DNA from: Olsenella_K absiana
GTDB lineage: Bacteria > Actinomycetota > Coriobacteriia > Coriobacteriales > Atopobiaceae
Length of the DNA stretch: 64,000 bases
Reading direction: 5' to 3'
Assembly: GCF_036408855.1 (NCBI RefSeq)
Contig: NZ_JAZGJQ010000011.1
Coordinates: 1 to 64,000, forward strand
Below the pieces are notes generated by a model that did not search any database, was not told where the DNA came from, and worked only from the letters and a program-made list of their open reading frames with translations. Within the stretch, counting starts at the first letter, position 1. Every line of letters starts with the position of its first letter. Of this stretch, positions 25,469 to 34,155 are shown piece by piece. A program made the translations under genes and the position numbers.

Positions 25469-26290
25469 ATGCTCAGAGCCAACTACCACACCCACACCGT
25501 CCTGTGCGACGGGAGTGACACCCCCGAGGCGATGGCCGAGCAGGCGGTCCGCCTGGGCTTCGAGCACCTGGGCTTCTCGGGCCACATGGACCCGGACATC
25601 CACATGGACTGGCCTGCCTACGTGGAGCGGATCGGCGCCCTGAGGGAGCGCTACGCGGGAGTGCTCGACGTCCTCATGGGCGTCGAGCTCGACAACGTGT
25701 ACGACCCCACGTGCTGCCCGGGGGCGGAGTACGTGATCGGCTCGACCCACTTCCTCGACGTGGGCTCGCCGGAGCCGCTCTCGGTGGACAGCTCGCCCGA
25801 GTCGATGGAGACGCTCGCGCGCGAGTACTTCGGCGGCGACTGGCTCGCGCTCACGCGCGCCTACTACGAGCTGGAGGCCAGGGTCTACGACCGGCTGCAC
25901 TGCACCTTCGTGGGGCACTTCGACCTGGTGTGCCGCTTCAACGACCAGATGCGCTTCGTGGACGAGACGAGCGCGGCCTACCTCGCCCCGGCGCTCGAGG
26001 CGATGGAGTACCTGGTGGGGGAGGGCGTCCCGTTCGAGGTCAACTGCGGCGCGGTGAACCGCGGCCGCAAGCGGGAGCTCTACCCCCGCCCCGAGCTGCT
26101 GCGCGCCCTGCACGACTTCGGGGGGCAGATCCTCATCAGCTCCGACGCCCACCAGCGCGAGCTCCTCGACGGGGGCTTCGACGTGGCCGTCCGCTCCGCC
26201 ATCGACTGCGGGTTCACGGAGGTCTCGATCCTCGCCCACGACGCGACGGGCGCCGTGGAGATGCGCCAGGTAGCCCTCGACACGCTCTAG
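25469..26290 (+). CDS. PHP-domain histidinol-phosphatase family protein (HisK-like)
   Basis: 273 aa. The PHP metal-binding pattern is visible: YHTHTVLCDG near residues 6-15, GFSGHMDPDIHMD, GVELDN, VGHFDLVCRFN and ISSDAHQ near the C-terminus. Most ligands needed for a trinuclear metal site are present, so it is probably an active phosphoesterase. Histidinol phosphate is the classic substrate of this size class, but there are no his genes beside it. The start follows GGGAGCACGAGG. Confidence 0.82.
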   Translation: MLRANYHTHTVLCDGSDTPEAMAEQAVRLGFEHLGFSGHMDPDIHMDWPAYVERIGALRERYAGVLDVLMGVELDNVYDPTCCPGAEYVIGSTHFLDVGSPEPLSVDSSPESMETLAREYFGGDWLALTRAYYELEARVYDRLHCTFVGHFDLVCRFNDQMRFVDETSAAYLAPALEAMEYLVGEGVPFEVNCGAVNRGRKRELYPRPELLRALHDFGGQILISSDAHQRELLDGGFDVAVRSAIDCGFTEVSILAHDATGAVEMRQVALDTL

Positions 26291-26479
26291 CGTCTGGTGG
26301 CGCAACAACTACCGCTCACAGAGTAATGTGGCTCGTTCGCGAGTTGATACTTGTTTCTTCACGTGTGCAGATATCTGGCAGTTTTATAGGCACAAATCGT
26401 TTCGTGCTATACAGGGTACACATACGCCAGCTAGATGCGCGCGGTCCGCGCGCCAAGCCGACACTGAAGAGGAGCAACA

Positions 26480-26731
26480 ATGGTCAAGTATGACGACCTC
26501 AAGCTGTACGTCCGCCCGGGCTGCCCGTTCTGCGCCCGCGTCGACCGCTTTTTGGAGAAGAACGACATCCTGATCGAGCACCTCGACGTCACCGAGGGCG
26601 CCAACGGCGACGACCTCGAGCGCATCGGCGGGAGGCGTACCTGCCCCTGCCTGCTCATCGACGGCAAGCCCATGTACGAGAGCATGGACATCGTGAGGTA
26701 CCTCGCGGGCAGGCTGAACGGGGAGCAGTAG
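26480..26731 (+). CDS. glutaredoxin-like thioredoxin-fold protein
   Basis: 83 aa. A redox motif CPFC lies at about residues 15-18 after KLYVRPG, then TCPCLLIDGKPMYESMDIVRYLAGRL, with the cis-Pro region altered to CPC. This matches glutaredoxin or GST-N-domain proteins that reduce disulfides or glutathione-type mixed disulfides. Start behind GAGGAG. The 190-bp region upstream is locally AT-rich and includes the inverted pair GCAC / GTGC around AAATCGTTTC, close to a TATACA at 26408-26413. Confidence 0.85.
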   Translation: MVKYDDLKLYVRPGCPFCARVDRFLEKNDILIEHLDVTEGANGDDLERIGGRRTCPCLLIDGKPMYESMDIVRYLAGRLNGEQ

Positions 26732-26775
26732 CGGCTCCGCCGGGGCGTCCGCTCGGGGCGTCCGATCGACGCAAG

Positions 26776-26822
26776 CGAAGAGGGCCACCGTCGCCACGTG
26801 CGGCGGTGGCCCTCTTCGTTCT
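26776..26822 (+). terminator. intrinsic terminator downstream of the glutaredoxin-like gene
   Basis: A perfect 15-bp stem (26776-26790 with 26804-26818), a 13-nt loop and a short T-rich tail. Confidence 0.85.
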
Positions 26823-26836
26823 GCCGCTCTGTGCTT

Positions 26837-26993
26837 GTTCAAAATGTGGTTGTTCAAAATGCGGGCACGGACATTGAACTCGCGCTTCCCAGGGGTCAAG
26901 GGAGTGGTACCCTCTAGTTCAGTGCGCGCCCAACGGCAGCGGCAGAGAATTGAACTTCTCATAGGCCGCGAGGCGCGAGAGTACAAATTGAAC
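26837..26993. promoter_or_regulatory. GTTCAA half-site array upstream of the XRE-aminotransferase gene
   Basis: GTTCAA occurs on the plus strand at 26837-26842 and 26852-26857, inside TTGTTCAAAATG repeats 15 bp apart. Its complement TTGAAC occurs at 26874-26879, 26950-26955 and 26988-26993. The last copy abuts the ribosome binding site of the downstream gene. The array fits autoregulation by the encoded HTH domain. Confidence 0.65.
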
Positions 26994-27004
26994 TTGGAGG
27001 ACGC

Positions 27005-28615
27005 ATGACGGAGAGAGGGGATAGGAAGGCAGAGGGGCGCCCGCAGGCGCGGGCCTTCCCCGAACGCCTCTCGCAGGCGATGGGGGAGCGCGGCCTGAAG
27101 CAGGTCGACCTGCTCCGGATGGCCGCAGAGAGGGGCGAGAAGCTGGGGAAGAGCCAGCTCAGCCAGTACGTCTCCGGAAAGACCCTGCCGCGCAGGGATT
27201 CGCTCGGGCTCCTGGCGGATCTGCTCGGCGTCGACGCCGGCTGGCTCGCCGGCGCTCCCGAGGGGGGAGGCGCCGTCACGCGGGAGCAGGCGCCGGCGGC
27301 GCCTGCGGACACGCCCGCCAGAACCGCAGAAGGCGGGACCGCCACCGCCAGCGCCGCACGCACGCACGAGGAAGCGATCATGGAGGGAACCCACATGCCA
27401 CAGCGCCAGTTTAAGAAGTCGTCCAAGCTCGACAACGTCCTCTACGACATCCGCGGGCCCGTCCTGGACGAGGCCTACCGCATGGAGGACCAGGGCGTCC
27501 ACGTGCTCAAGCTGAACATCGGCAACCCCGCTCCCTTCGGCTTCCGCACCCCCGACGAGGTCGTGAAGGACATGCAGGACCAGCTGACGGAGTGCGAGGG
27601 CTACTCCAACAGCCGCGGGCTCTTCTCCGCACGCAAGGCCATCATGCAGTACGACCAGCTCAAGGGCATCCCCAACGTGGACGTGGAGGACATCTACACC
27701 GGCAACGGCGCCTCCGAGCTCATCCAGCTCGCCATGAACGCCTTCATGAACGAGGGCGACGAGATCTTGGTGCCGAGTCCGGACTACCCGCTGTGGACCG
27801 CCTGCGCCACCCTGGCCGGTGGCACCGCGGTGCACTACGTCTGCGACGAGAAGGCCGACTGGTACCCCGACATAGATGACATCAGGAGCAAGGTCACGCC
27901 GCGTACCAAGGGCATCGTCGTGATCAACCCCAACAACCCCACGGGCGCCCTCTACCCGCGCGAGGTGCTGGAGGAGATCGTGGAGGTCGCGCGCGAGAAC
28001 CAGCTCGTGATCTTCGCCGACGAGATCTACGACCGCCTGGTGATGGACGGCAAGCGGCACGTCTCCATCGCGAGCCTGGCGCCGGACCTCTTCTGCATCA
28101 CGTTCAACGGCCTCTCCAAGAGCCACATGGTCGCGGGCTACCGCATCGGCTGGATGAGCCTCTCGGGCAACAAGCGCATCGCGAAGGACCTGATCGACGG
28201 CATCAACATGCTCTCCAACATGAGGCTCTGCTCCAACGTGCCGGCGCAGTCCATCGTGCAGACCTGCCTGGGCGGCATCCAGCGCGGCCAGGAGCTGCTC
28301 GTGCCCGGCGGGCGCATCTACGAGCAGCGCGAGTACGTCTACGAGCGCCTCTCCAACATGGAGGGCGTCACGGTGACCAAGCCCGAGGCCGCCTTCTACA
28401 TCTTCCCGCGCCTGGACCCGGAGCGCTTCCACATCACCGACGACGACCAGTTCGCGCTCGACCTGCTCAAGGACAAGCACGTGCTCGTCACGGCGGGCAA
28501 GGGCTTCAACTGGGAGACGCCCGGCTACTTCCGCATCGTCTACCTGCCGCGCAAGCACACGCTGCACGATGCCATGGACAAGCTCGAGGACTTCCTGAGC
28601 TACTACCGGCAGTAG
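27005..28615 (+). CDS. XRE helix-turn-helix domain fused to a PLP-dependent aminotransferase
   Basis: 536 aa. Residues 18-85 form an XRE/Cro-type HTH (LSQAMGERGLKQVDLLRM; SQLSQYVSGKTLPRRDSLG). A Pro/Ala-rich linker covers about 86-130. Residues 131-536 are a class I aminotransferase of the AlaA type: LKLNIGNPAPFGF, YTGNGASELIQLAMNAF, VVINPNNPTGALYP, FADEIYDRLVMDG, PLP-Lys in FNGLSKSHMVAGYRIGWM and PGYFRIVYLP. AlaA makes alanine from pyruvate and glutamate. An in-frame ATG at 27395, seven bases after GGAGGG, could give a separate 406-aa enzyme from the same mRNA. Start at 27005 follows TTGGAGG. Confidence 0.9.
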   Translation: MTERGDRKAEGRPQARAFPERLSQAMGERGLKQVDLLRMAAERGEKLGKSQLSQYVSGKTLPRRDSLGLLADLLGVDAGWLAGAPEGGGAVTREQAPAAPADTPARTAEGGTATASAARTHEEAIMEGTHMPQRQFKKSSKLDNVLYDIRGPVLDEAYRMEDQGVHVLKLNIGNPAPFGFRTPDEVVKDMQDQLTECEGYSNSRGLFSARKAIMQYDQLKGIPNVDVEDIYTGNGASELIQLAMNAFMNEGDEILVPSPDYPLWTACATLAGGTAVHYVCDEKADWYPDIDDIRSKVTPRTKGIVVINPNNPTGALYPREVLEEIVEVARENQLVIFADEIYDRLVMDGKRHVSIASLAPDLFCITFNGLSKSHMVAGYRIGWMSLSGNKRIAKDLIDGINMLSNMRLCSNVPAQSIVQTCLGGIQRGQELLVPGGRIYEQREYVYERLSNMEGVTVTKPEAAFYIFPRLDPERFHITDDDQFALDLLKDKHVLVTAGKGFNWETPGYFRIVYLPRKHTLHDAMDKLEDFLSYYRQ

Positions 28616-28705
28616 CCCATCGCCGCGCACGCTTGTCGCGAACGAGGGGGCCGGCGTGCGCGGCGATGCTCTTTCGGACCCAGGTGAGCGCGGGGGAAGG
28701 GGAGG

Positions 28706-28777
28706 GTTACGCACGACTGAGTTTAGGTTTGTGGATTTGCAGGCCTTTTAGGTTTCGCAGATGCAGTCGTGCGTAAC
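28706..28777. repeat. 72-bp element with 14-bp inverted ends and internal direct repeats
   Basis: GTTACGCACGACTG (28706-28719) is perfectly inverted at 28764-28777. Between them, TTTAGGTTT...GCA occurs twice (28722-28741 and 28747-28765). The element lies in the 459-bp gap before the pilus operon and upstream of its promoter. It could be an operator, a hairpin or a miniature element. Confidence 0.75.
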
Positions 28778-28852
28778 TCGGATCGTCCGCTTTGGACCGT
28801 GCTTGGCCCCCACGCATTGCCAGCCGAAATTGAACGTAGGCTGAATTAAGGC

Positions 28853-28881
28853 TTGCGTCGAATAAACTCGTCTGCTATCGT
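28853..28881 (+). promoter_or_regulatory. candidate promoter of the riboswitch/pilus operon
   Basis: TTGCGT (28853-28858) and TATCGT (28876-28881) are 17 bp apart. Transcription from about 28888 would include the full riboswitch. Confidence 0.5.
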
Positions 28882-28929
28882 CTGCCGCAGCGTAGTTTAA
28901 ACAAGGCGTGAGGACGTGACGCAAAAGCC

Positions 28930-28994
28930 TACTTGGCAAAACCGTCGAAAGGCGGCGACGCAAAGCTCCAGGGCCCCTCGCAGGCTGCCAGCTG
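28930..28994 (+). promoter_or_regulatory. cyclic-di-GMP-I riboswitch (GEMM-I)
   Basis: P1 pairs TTGGCA (28933-28938) with TGCCAG (28986-28991). The J1/2 segment AAAACC leads into hairpin P2, CCGTC-GAAA-GGCGG (28942-28955), with its GNRA tetraloop. Next comes the highly conserved GACGCAAAGC (28957-28966), then P3 closing into CAGGCTGCC. Order and core bases match the GEMM-I/Vc2 consensus. It lies about 80 nt upstream of the pilus tip adhesin gene and should make the whole pilus operon respond to c-di-GMP. Confidence 0.87.
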
Positions 28995-29055
28995 CATATG
29001 CCTCTCACCTGTGGCGTGTTGAGCGGTTGTTCCATAGAACGTCCTGAGAAGGCAC

Positions 29056-29069
29056 TCTCGTCGCGAGGA
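29056..29069 (+). promoter_or_regulatory. hairpin covering the ribosome binding site (possible riboswitch expression platform)
   Basis: TCTCG (29056-29060), loop TCG and CGAGGA (29064-29069) form a small hairpin whose 3' arm is the GAGGA ribosome binding site of the adhesin gene. No T-tract terminator is visible between aptamer and start codon, so translational rather than transcriptional control is the better guess. Confidence 0.4.
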
Positions 29070-29074
29070 AGAGC

Positions 29075-32000
29075 ATGAAGGACACCCTGTCACACAAGGC
29101 GCGCAGGTTTTCCAGTCTTTACAAGGCGCTCGCCGTCGCGCTCACGGTCGCGCTCGTGGTCGAGACCATGCCCCTGAAGGGCGCACTCGCGTTCGCGGCG
29201 GAGGTCGCCGAGGGCGCGCAGGCGACTCAGAACACCCAGGCGGGGGGGGGTGCCTCTGAGGAGGTAGCCCCGGACGGCTCGCCGTCCGGCAGCGGTTCCG
29301 CCACGGGGGAGAAGGCCGCGCGCGCCGAGGCCGGCAGCCCCGCCACCCTTACCTTCGAGAACGACGACCTGGTCGTCACGATGGTCGAGGCCACCGATGG
29401 CGCCATCCCCTCCGGCACGACGCTCGACGTCAGGGAGGTGACCCCCTCCGCGACGGAGACCCGGCTCGCGCTCGAGGAGGAGGGGGCGGACTCCCGTCTC
29501 GCCAAGGACAACGTTGACCAATACACGGAAGCCGTCCGGAAGATCTCCGACCACGTCGCCCAGGACGAGAAGTCCGTCGCCGACGCGAGGGTCTACGACA
29601 TCCGCCTCCTGGACGCCGACGGCAACGAGGTCGAGCCGAACGGGACCGTGAGGGTCGCCATCTCCTACAGGCAGAAGGCGGAGCTCGCGCAGGCCGAGAC
29701 GGACTCCTCGAACGTGGCAGTCGCCCACGTGAAGGACGACGGCCAGGTGGAGACCGTCGACGCCAGCATCACCTCGGACGAGGCGGGCAGGCTCGAGTCC
29801 ACCGAGTTCCACGCGGACTCGCTCTCCCTCTACGTGGTGTTCGACACCGGCACCACGTCGGCCACAGCCCCGGTAAGCGTGGGGAACTACGGCTGGATCC
29901 GCTTCGGCGGCAACGTCTGGCAGGCCGACTCCATTCCCGGCCAGGGCTTCGACAACAACGGTTGGGCGCGCTACCTCAAGGTCAACGTCTACACGCTCCG
30001 CTCGGGGCAGGACCCCAGCAACCCCGCGAGCTACGACCTCGGGAAGGCCTTTCAGTACGTGGGCAGCTGGGACGACTGGTCCATCGAGAGCTCCAAGTTC
30101 GCGGGCACCGTCAAGATGACGTACTACCGCCAGGCGCACAGCCAGGACTGGCAACGGAGCGACTCCCTCCAGACCTCCTATGCCGCGGTACCGTGCTACC
30201 GCGCGACCGACTGGACTCTCCGGGGCTTCCCGCCAGACACGAACGAGCTCAACGTCTACATCGATACCAACCAGGCGCCTAACCCGCCCGTCGCGAGCGC
30301 TGGCACCAGTTACCTGATCCGCTACTACCACGCTGACGGCTCCTTTGACACCAAGGACGGCACCCTCTCCGAGGGGCAGACGCTCTCCGTGAGCAAGGAC
30401 GACCACCATGTGGAGGGCGAGAAGTACGCCGGCATGACGCTGACCGCGGGAAATGACGCAGTCTCCTCGATCGACACGAAGGGTGGCAACGCCAACATCG
30501 GCTACAACGCGGGCGTGCGCCTCGTGAAGATGAACGTGTACTACGAGGAGGACATCGAACGCAAAGCCGGCGGCACCGTGGACGGCCGCCCGCAGTATGA
30601 CACCAAGGTGGAGAACGGCACGAAGGTCTACGACACCAGCCGCTCGGGCCTGCACACGGACAAGACCGCCAGCGTCCACGTCGGCGCGGACGGTACCTCC
30701 GACGGCCGCACTTTCGACCTCAAGCTGGAGAGCTGGAACGTCGGCGACAACATGGCGAACGTGGGCATGGTGCTCGACGCCTCCGGCTCCATGGTGTGGG
30801 CCAGCAACACGCCCGCGCAGATCTCCCGGAGCCAGGCTGAGTGGCGGGGCCTCATCGGGTGGTACTGGCCCTACCGCGTCCTCTCGGAGGACCAGGTGAA
30901 CAAGATCCTGGACACCAAGGGGACGGACAACACCAAGCTCAACTACAACGACTACAAGTACTACATCTACGACACCACGGCCTCCGTCAACGAGTACGTG
31001 CCCCTGGGCTACAGCGACGGCAACGTCAGCAACAACGTGCTGACGATGAACGGCCACACCATGGCGACGGCGGACCCATACGGCAGGGGCTGGTACTACG
31101 TCAACTCCACGGGCTACGACGCGTACGCCAAGAATGAGCCCCATGGCGCCAAGCAGTACATCGGCGTGCCCAACACGCACACGTGGACGTCGCGCGGCGC
31201 GTCCCATACGATCAGCCTGAGCAACCAGAACGACATCGAGGGCACGGACAACATCCAGGGACTCGATACCAACAATAACAGGCCCGCGTACTTCTATATC
31301 GACAACGCCGGCAACCTGAAGACCCTCTTCTTCTACAACCACACCTACCACACGTCCTACGTCTACCAGAAGGCGGACGACGCAGACACCAAGTCCGAGG
31401 CGCTCCAGCACTCCATAGCACGCTTCACCTCCCTGCTCGACTCCATGTCGCCCGACAGCATGGTGGGGATGACGCGCTTCAGTCGCGAGCAGTTCAGCTC
31501 CGACGAGCTCGCGCTGCTCAACTGGACGGATGACCCCTCGACCATCATCGGCGCCCTCAACCAGCAGTACGGAAACGCCAACAGCGAGGGTGGCAGCGCC
31601 AGCGCCTGGCAGGACGGCCTTCGGGTCTACAACTACGGCTTCACGGGCGCTACGCACACCTACAAGGGCATCGGGTCCTTCATAGACAAGCTCACCCGCG
31701 GCCAGTGGCAGGGCTACGCCCCCACCAGGACCAACGGCAACCCGTCGAAGTACCTCATCGTCTTCACGGACGGCAAGGACAACTCCGGTAAGATGCAGGA
31801 CTCGATCAGCTACGCCAACAGCCTCAAGGGCCAGGGCTACACCATCATCACCGTCCTCATGCAGTCCGCGGGCATGACCGAGAAAGACAAGTCGGACTCC
31901 AAGGCGTTCCTGGAGAACCTCGCGAGCCCAGACTCGACCGGTATGGGCGGCACGGACGGTAAGCTGTTCTTCTCGTCAGCCTACGACGACCCGGAGGGCC

Positions 32001-34087
32001 TGGCCGAGGTCTTCGAGAAGATTGCGAAGGGCATCGCCAAGCCGCTCGAGGGCTACACGGTCACGGACTACATCGACCCGCGCCTCGACCTCCTCGACGC
32101 GGACGGCAACGTCCTGACGCGGCTCAACGCCGACGGCTCGTTTGTCGACCGCCCCATCAGGACTGCCGACGGCAAGACGGCGACGCTCAAGTACGACGCC
32201 GGCAAGAAGATGTTCTACGTCGAGGTGACCGGCCAGACCATCCCCTCCACGGCGCCGAACGCCAAGGAGGTCGGCGTCTGGGACGCCACACTCACCGTCC
32301 GGGCCAAGGACGACTTCCTGGGCGGTAACGACATCCTCTCCAACGGCAACGAGCCGGGCCAGAACCGCGTGTACGACCCCGCAGACGGGAGCAAGCCGCA
32401 CAAGGACTTCCCCTGGACGTCGGTCAACCCCAGGGTGCTGGGCCTCGCCGCCAAGGGCTACGAGGACACCATCTTCGAGGGAGAGGACGTGGACCCCGAG
32501 GCGCTCTACGGCCGGCTCGCCGCAAGCGCGGACAGCGCGTGGTTCGTCGAGTACCTCGAGCGCATCGGTGCGAGGGACAACAAGGACTACGTCGCCGACC
32601 TGAGGTCGGGGAAGGACGTCTCGGTCGACTACTACTACCTGGCCAAGCCGGGCGACGACACCTCCTACGCCGGCGGTGAGCGCCACCAGGGAGACAAGGT
32701 CGGCAGGCTCGAGTACAAGTGGAGCGTCACCGACGTCGGCGGCAACAACCCGGCAAACGCGTACGAGAGGTTCACCACGACCACGACGAACGATGTGAGA
32801 TACAAGCTCACGGTCACCTACAACCCCGACAGGGTCGACTACGGCTCCTGGGACCGCTACGCGGACAACGGCACCCCGCGCACCCTCGCGCTCACGGGCC
32901 AGTCGGGCACGGACAAGCTCGTCCGCGACCCGGTGGGCGACGAGCAGACCACGGAGGTCAAGGCCGAGGCCGAGGCCGTCATCCACGCGGTCGACGGGCG
33001 CGTCCTCGTCCAGAAGAGGGTCAACAAGGAGAGTCTCCTCACCTACCTGGGGACGCTCGGCTCCGGTGACTCCACCCTCACCTTCGCTCTCGAGAGGACC
33101 TATGGCGGCAAGACGCAGGCAGCCTATCGCAGCTTCCAGGTGAAGCTCACGAACGGCACCGGTGCCGGCTCCACGACGGGGGAGGTCAGCACGGTGACCC
33201 GCGCCGACGTCGAGCGGATGGAGGCAGATTCGAACGGTGACGTGATCATCGCGTCCCAGTGGGAGACGGGCCTGCCCATCGGCACGTACAAGCTCACCGA
33301 GCAGTTGAGCGACGCAGACAGCTTCTCTTCGCCCGCCTTCGAGGGCGTCGCCGCGGACCAGATCACGGACGACCCGTCGACTGCGGACTTCGTCGAGAAG
33401 CAAGAGCTCGCAGCGGCGCTCACTGCGGATGACGGCTCTGTCACCTTCTACGTCGGCCAGGTGCACGACGGCATGCCCAGCCAGTGCTCTTACCCCGCAT
33501 CCGACTTCTCGCAGGAGAAGGTCGTCGACGCGAACAAGGAGGTCGACCCCGAGCTCTCCAAGGACGGGGGCAAGTTCTACCTCAACGCACAGGTCGGCGA
33601 GGCGCGGGTCAAGAACCTGCCCAAGCCGGGCTTCACCGTCCTCAAGCGCGACGCCAGCGATCACCATGCGCTCGAGGGTGCGACGTTCGAGCTCTTCTCG
33701 GCTGACGCCTCCTGGGCCAAGGGCGAGAAGGTCTCGGAGGCGACGAGCGACAAGGACGGCCTCGCGTCCTTCTCCAAGCTCTCAGACGGCAGCTACCTGC
33801 TCTACGAGACCAGGGCGGCCACCGGCTACCTGGCGCCGAGCGAGCCGTGGCACGTCAAGGTCTCCGGCGGCAAGGTAGTCGACTTCTCCACGGCCGGCGG
33901 CTCGAGCGTCCCCAATGACGAGGGCCACCGCTACCTCATCGACAACAGCGCGTCCGAGTCACTTCCCTCGACCGGAGGCAATGGCCTCCTGGCGGCGTAC
34001 CTGCTGGCTGCGGTCGTGCTTGCGGTCACGGCGGCGACGCTCCGCCGCAGGCACGCGAGTCGAGAGGGGGGCGGACCAAGAGAATAG
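29075..34087 (+). CDS. LPXTG-anchored pilus tip adhesin with von Willebrand A domain
   Basis: 1670 aa. A long signal peptide ends around ALAFAAE (residue ~41). A vWA domain begins near 560 with the MIDAS motif DASGS at about 568 and continues, through a large insertion, to FTDGKDNSGK near 897. Isopeptide-type Ig-like segments follow, with a SpaA/Cna-B-like repeat TVLKRDASDHHALEGATFEL near 1518. The C-terminus has the sorting signal LPSTGG at 1630, a hydrophobic helix and a basic tail. The layout matches tip adhesins of sortase-built pili (RrgA-like), which bind host matrix or mucosa. It is the first gene of the pilus operon, under the c-di-GMP riboswitch. Confidence 0.92.
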   Translation: MKDTLSHKARRFSSLYKALAVALTVALVVETMPLKGALAFAAEVAEGAQATQNTQAGGGASEEVAPDGSPSGSGSATGEKAARAEAGSPATLTFENDDLVVTMVEATDGAIPSGTTLDVREVTPSATETRLALEEEGADSRLAKDNVDQYTEAVRKISDHVAQDEKSVADARVYDIRLLDADGNEVEPNGTVRVAISYRQKAELAQAETDSSNVAVAHVKDDGQVETVDASITSDEAGRLESTEFHADSLSLYVVFDTGTTSATAPVSVGNYGWIRFGGNVWQADSIPGQGFDNNGWARYLKVNVYTLRSGQDPSNPASYDLGKAFQYVGSWDDWSIESSKFAGTVKMTYYRQAHSQDWQRSDSLQTSYAAVPCYRATDWTLRGFPPDTNELNVYIDTNQAPNPPVASAGTSYLIRYYHADGSFDTKDGTLSEGQTLSVSKDDHHVEGEKYAGMTLTAGNDAVSSIDTKGGNANIGYNAGVRLVKMNVYYEEDIERKAGGTVDGRPQYDTKVENGTKVYDTSRSGLHTDKTASVHVGADGTSDGRTFDLKLESWNVGDNMANVGMVLDASGSMVWASNTPAQISRSQAEWRGLIGWYWPYRVLSEDQVNKILDTKGTDNTKLNYNDYKYYIYDTTASVNEYVPLGYSDGNVSNNVLTMNGHTMATADPYGRGWYYVNSTGYDAYAKNEPHGAKQYIGVPNTHTWTSRGASHTISLSNQNDIEGTDNIQGLDTNNNRPAYFYIDNAGNLKTLFFYNHTYHTSYVYQKADDADTKSEALQHSIARFTSLLDSMSPDSMVGMTRFSREQFSSDELALLNWTDDPSTIIGALNQQYGNANSEGGSASAWQDGLRVYNYGFTGATHTYKGIGSFIDKLTRGQWQGYAPTRTNGNPSKYLIVFTDGKDNSGKMQDSISYANSLKGQGYTIITVLMQSAGMTEKDKSDSKAFLENLASPDSTGMGGTDGKLFFSSAYDDPEGLAEVFEKIAKGIAKPLEGYTVTDYIDPRLDLLDADGNVLTRLNADGSFVDRPIRTADGKTATLKYDAGKKMFYVEVTGQTIPSTAPNAKEVGVWDATLTVRAKDDFLGGNDILSNGNEPGQNRVYDPADGSKPHKDFPWTSVNPRVLGLAAKGYEDTIFEGEDVDPEALYGRLAASADSAWFVEYLERIGARDNKDYVADLRSGKDVSVDYYYLAKPGDDTSYAGGERHQGDKVGRLEYKWSVTDVGGNNPANAYERFTTTTTNDVRYKLTVTYNPDRVDYGSWDRYADNGTPRTLALTGQSGTDKLVRDPVGDEQTTEVKAEAEAVIHAVDGRVLVQKRVNKESLLTYLGTLGSGDSTLTFALERTYGGKTQAAYRSFQVKLTNGTGAGSTTGEVSTVTRADVERMEADSNGDVIIASQWETGLPIGTYKLTEQLSDADSFSSPAFEGVAADQITDDPSTADFVEKQELAAALTADDGSVTFYVGQVHDGMPSQCSYPASDFSQEKVVDANKEVDPELSKDGGKFYLNAQVGEARVKNLPKPGFTVLKRDASDHHALEGATFELFSADASWAKGEKVSEATSDKDGLASFSKLSDGSYLLYETRAATGYLAPSEPWHVKVSGGKVVDFSTAGGSSVPNDEGHRYLIDNSASESLPSTGGNGLLAAYLLAAVVLAVTAATLRRRHASREGGGPRE

Positions 34088-34155
34088 GCACCCACGAGTC
34101 ACCCCAGTCCATGCGCTTCGTCCACCTGCCTAGGACAAGAGAAAGGAAGGGCAGC

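Noticed and set aside
28914..28926. A second, tandem c-di-GMP aptamer (GACGCAAAAGCC upstream of the main one)
   Set aside because: Only this short word resembles the core; the P1/P2 partners and GNRA hairpin are not duplicated.
29090..31657. 855-codon minus-strand frame inside the adhesin gene
   Set aside because: A shadow of the adhesin coding strand; no domain and no start signal.
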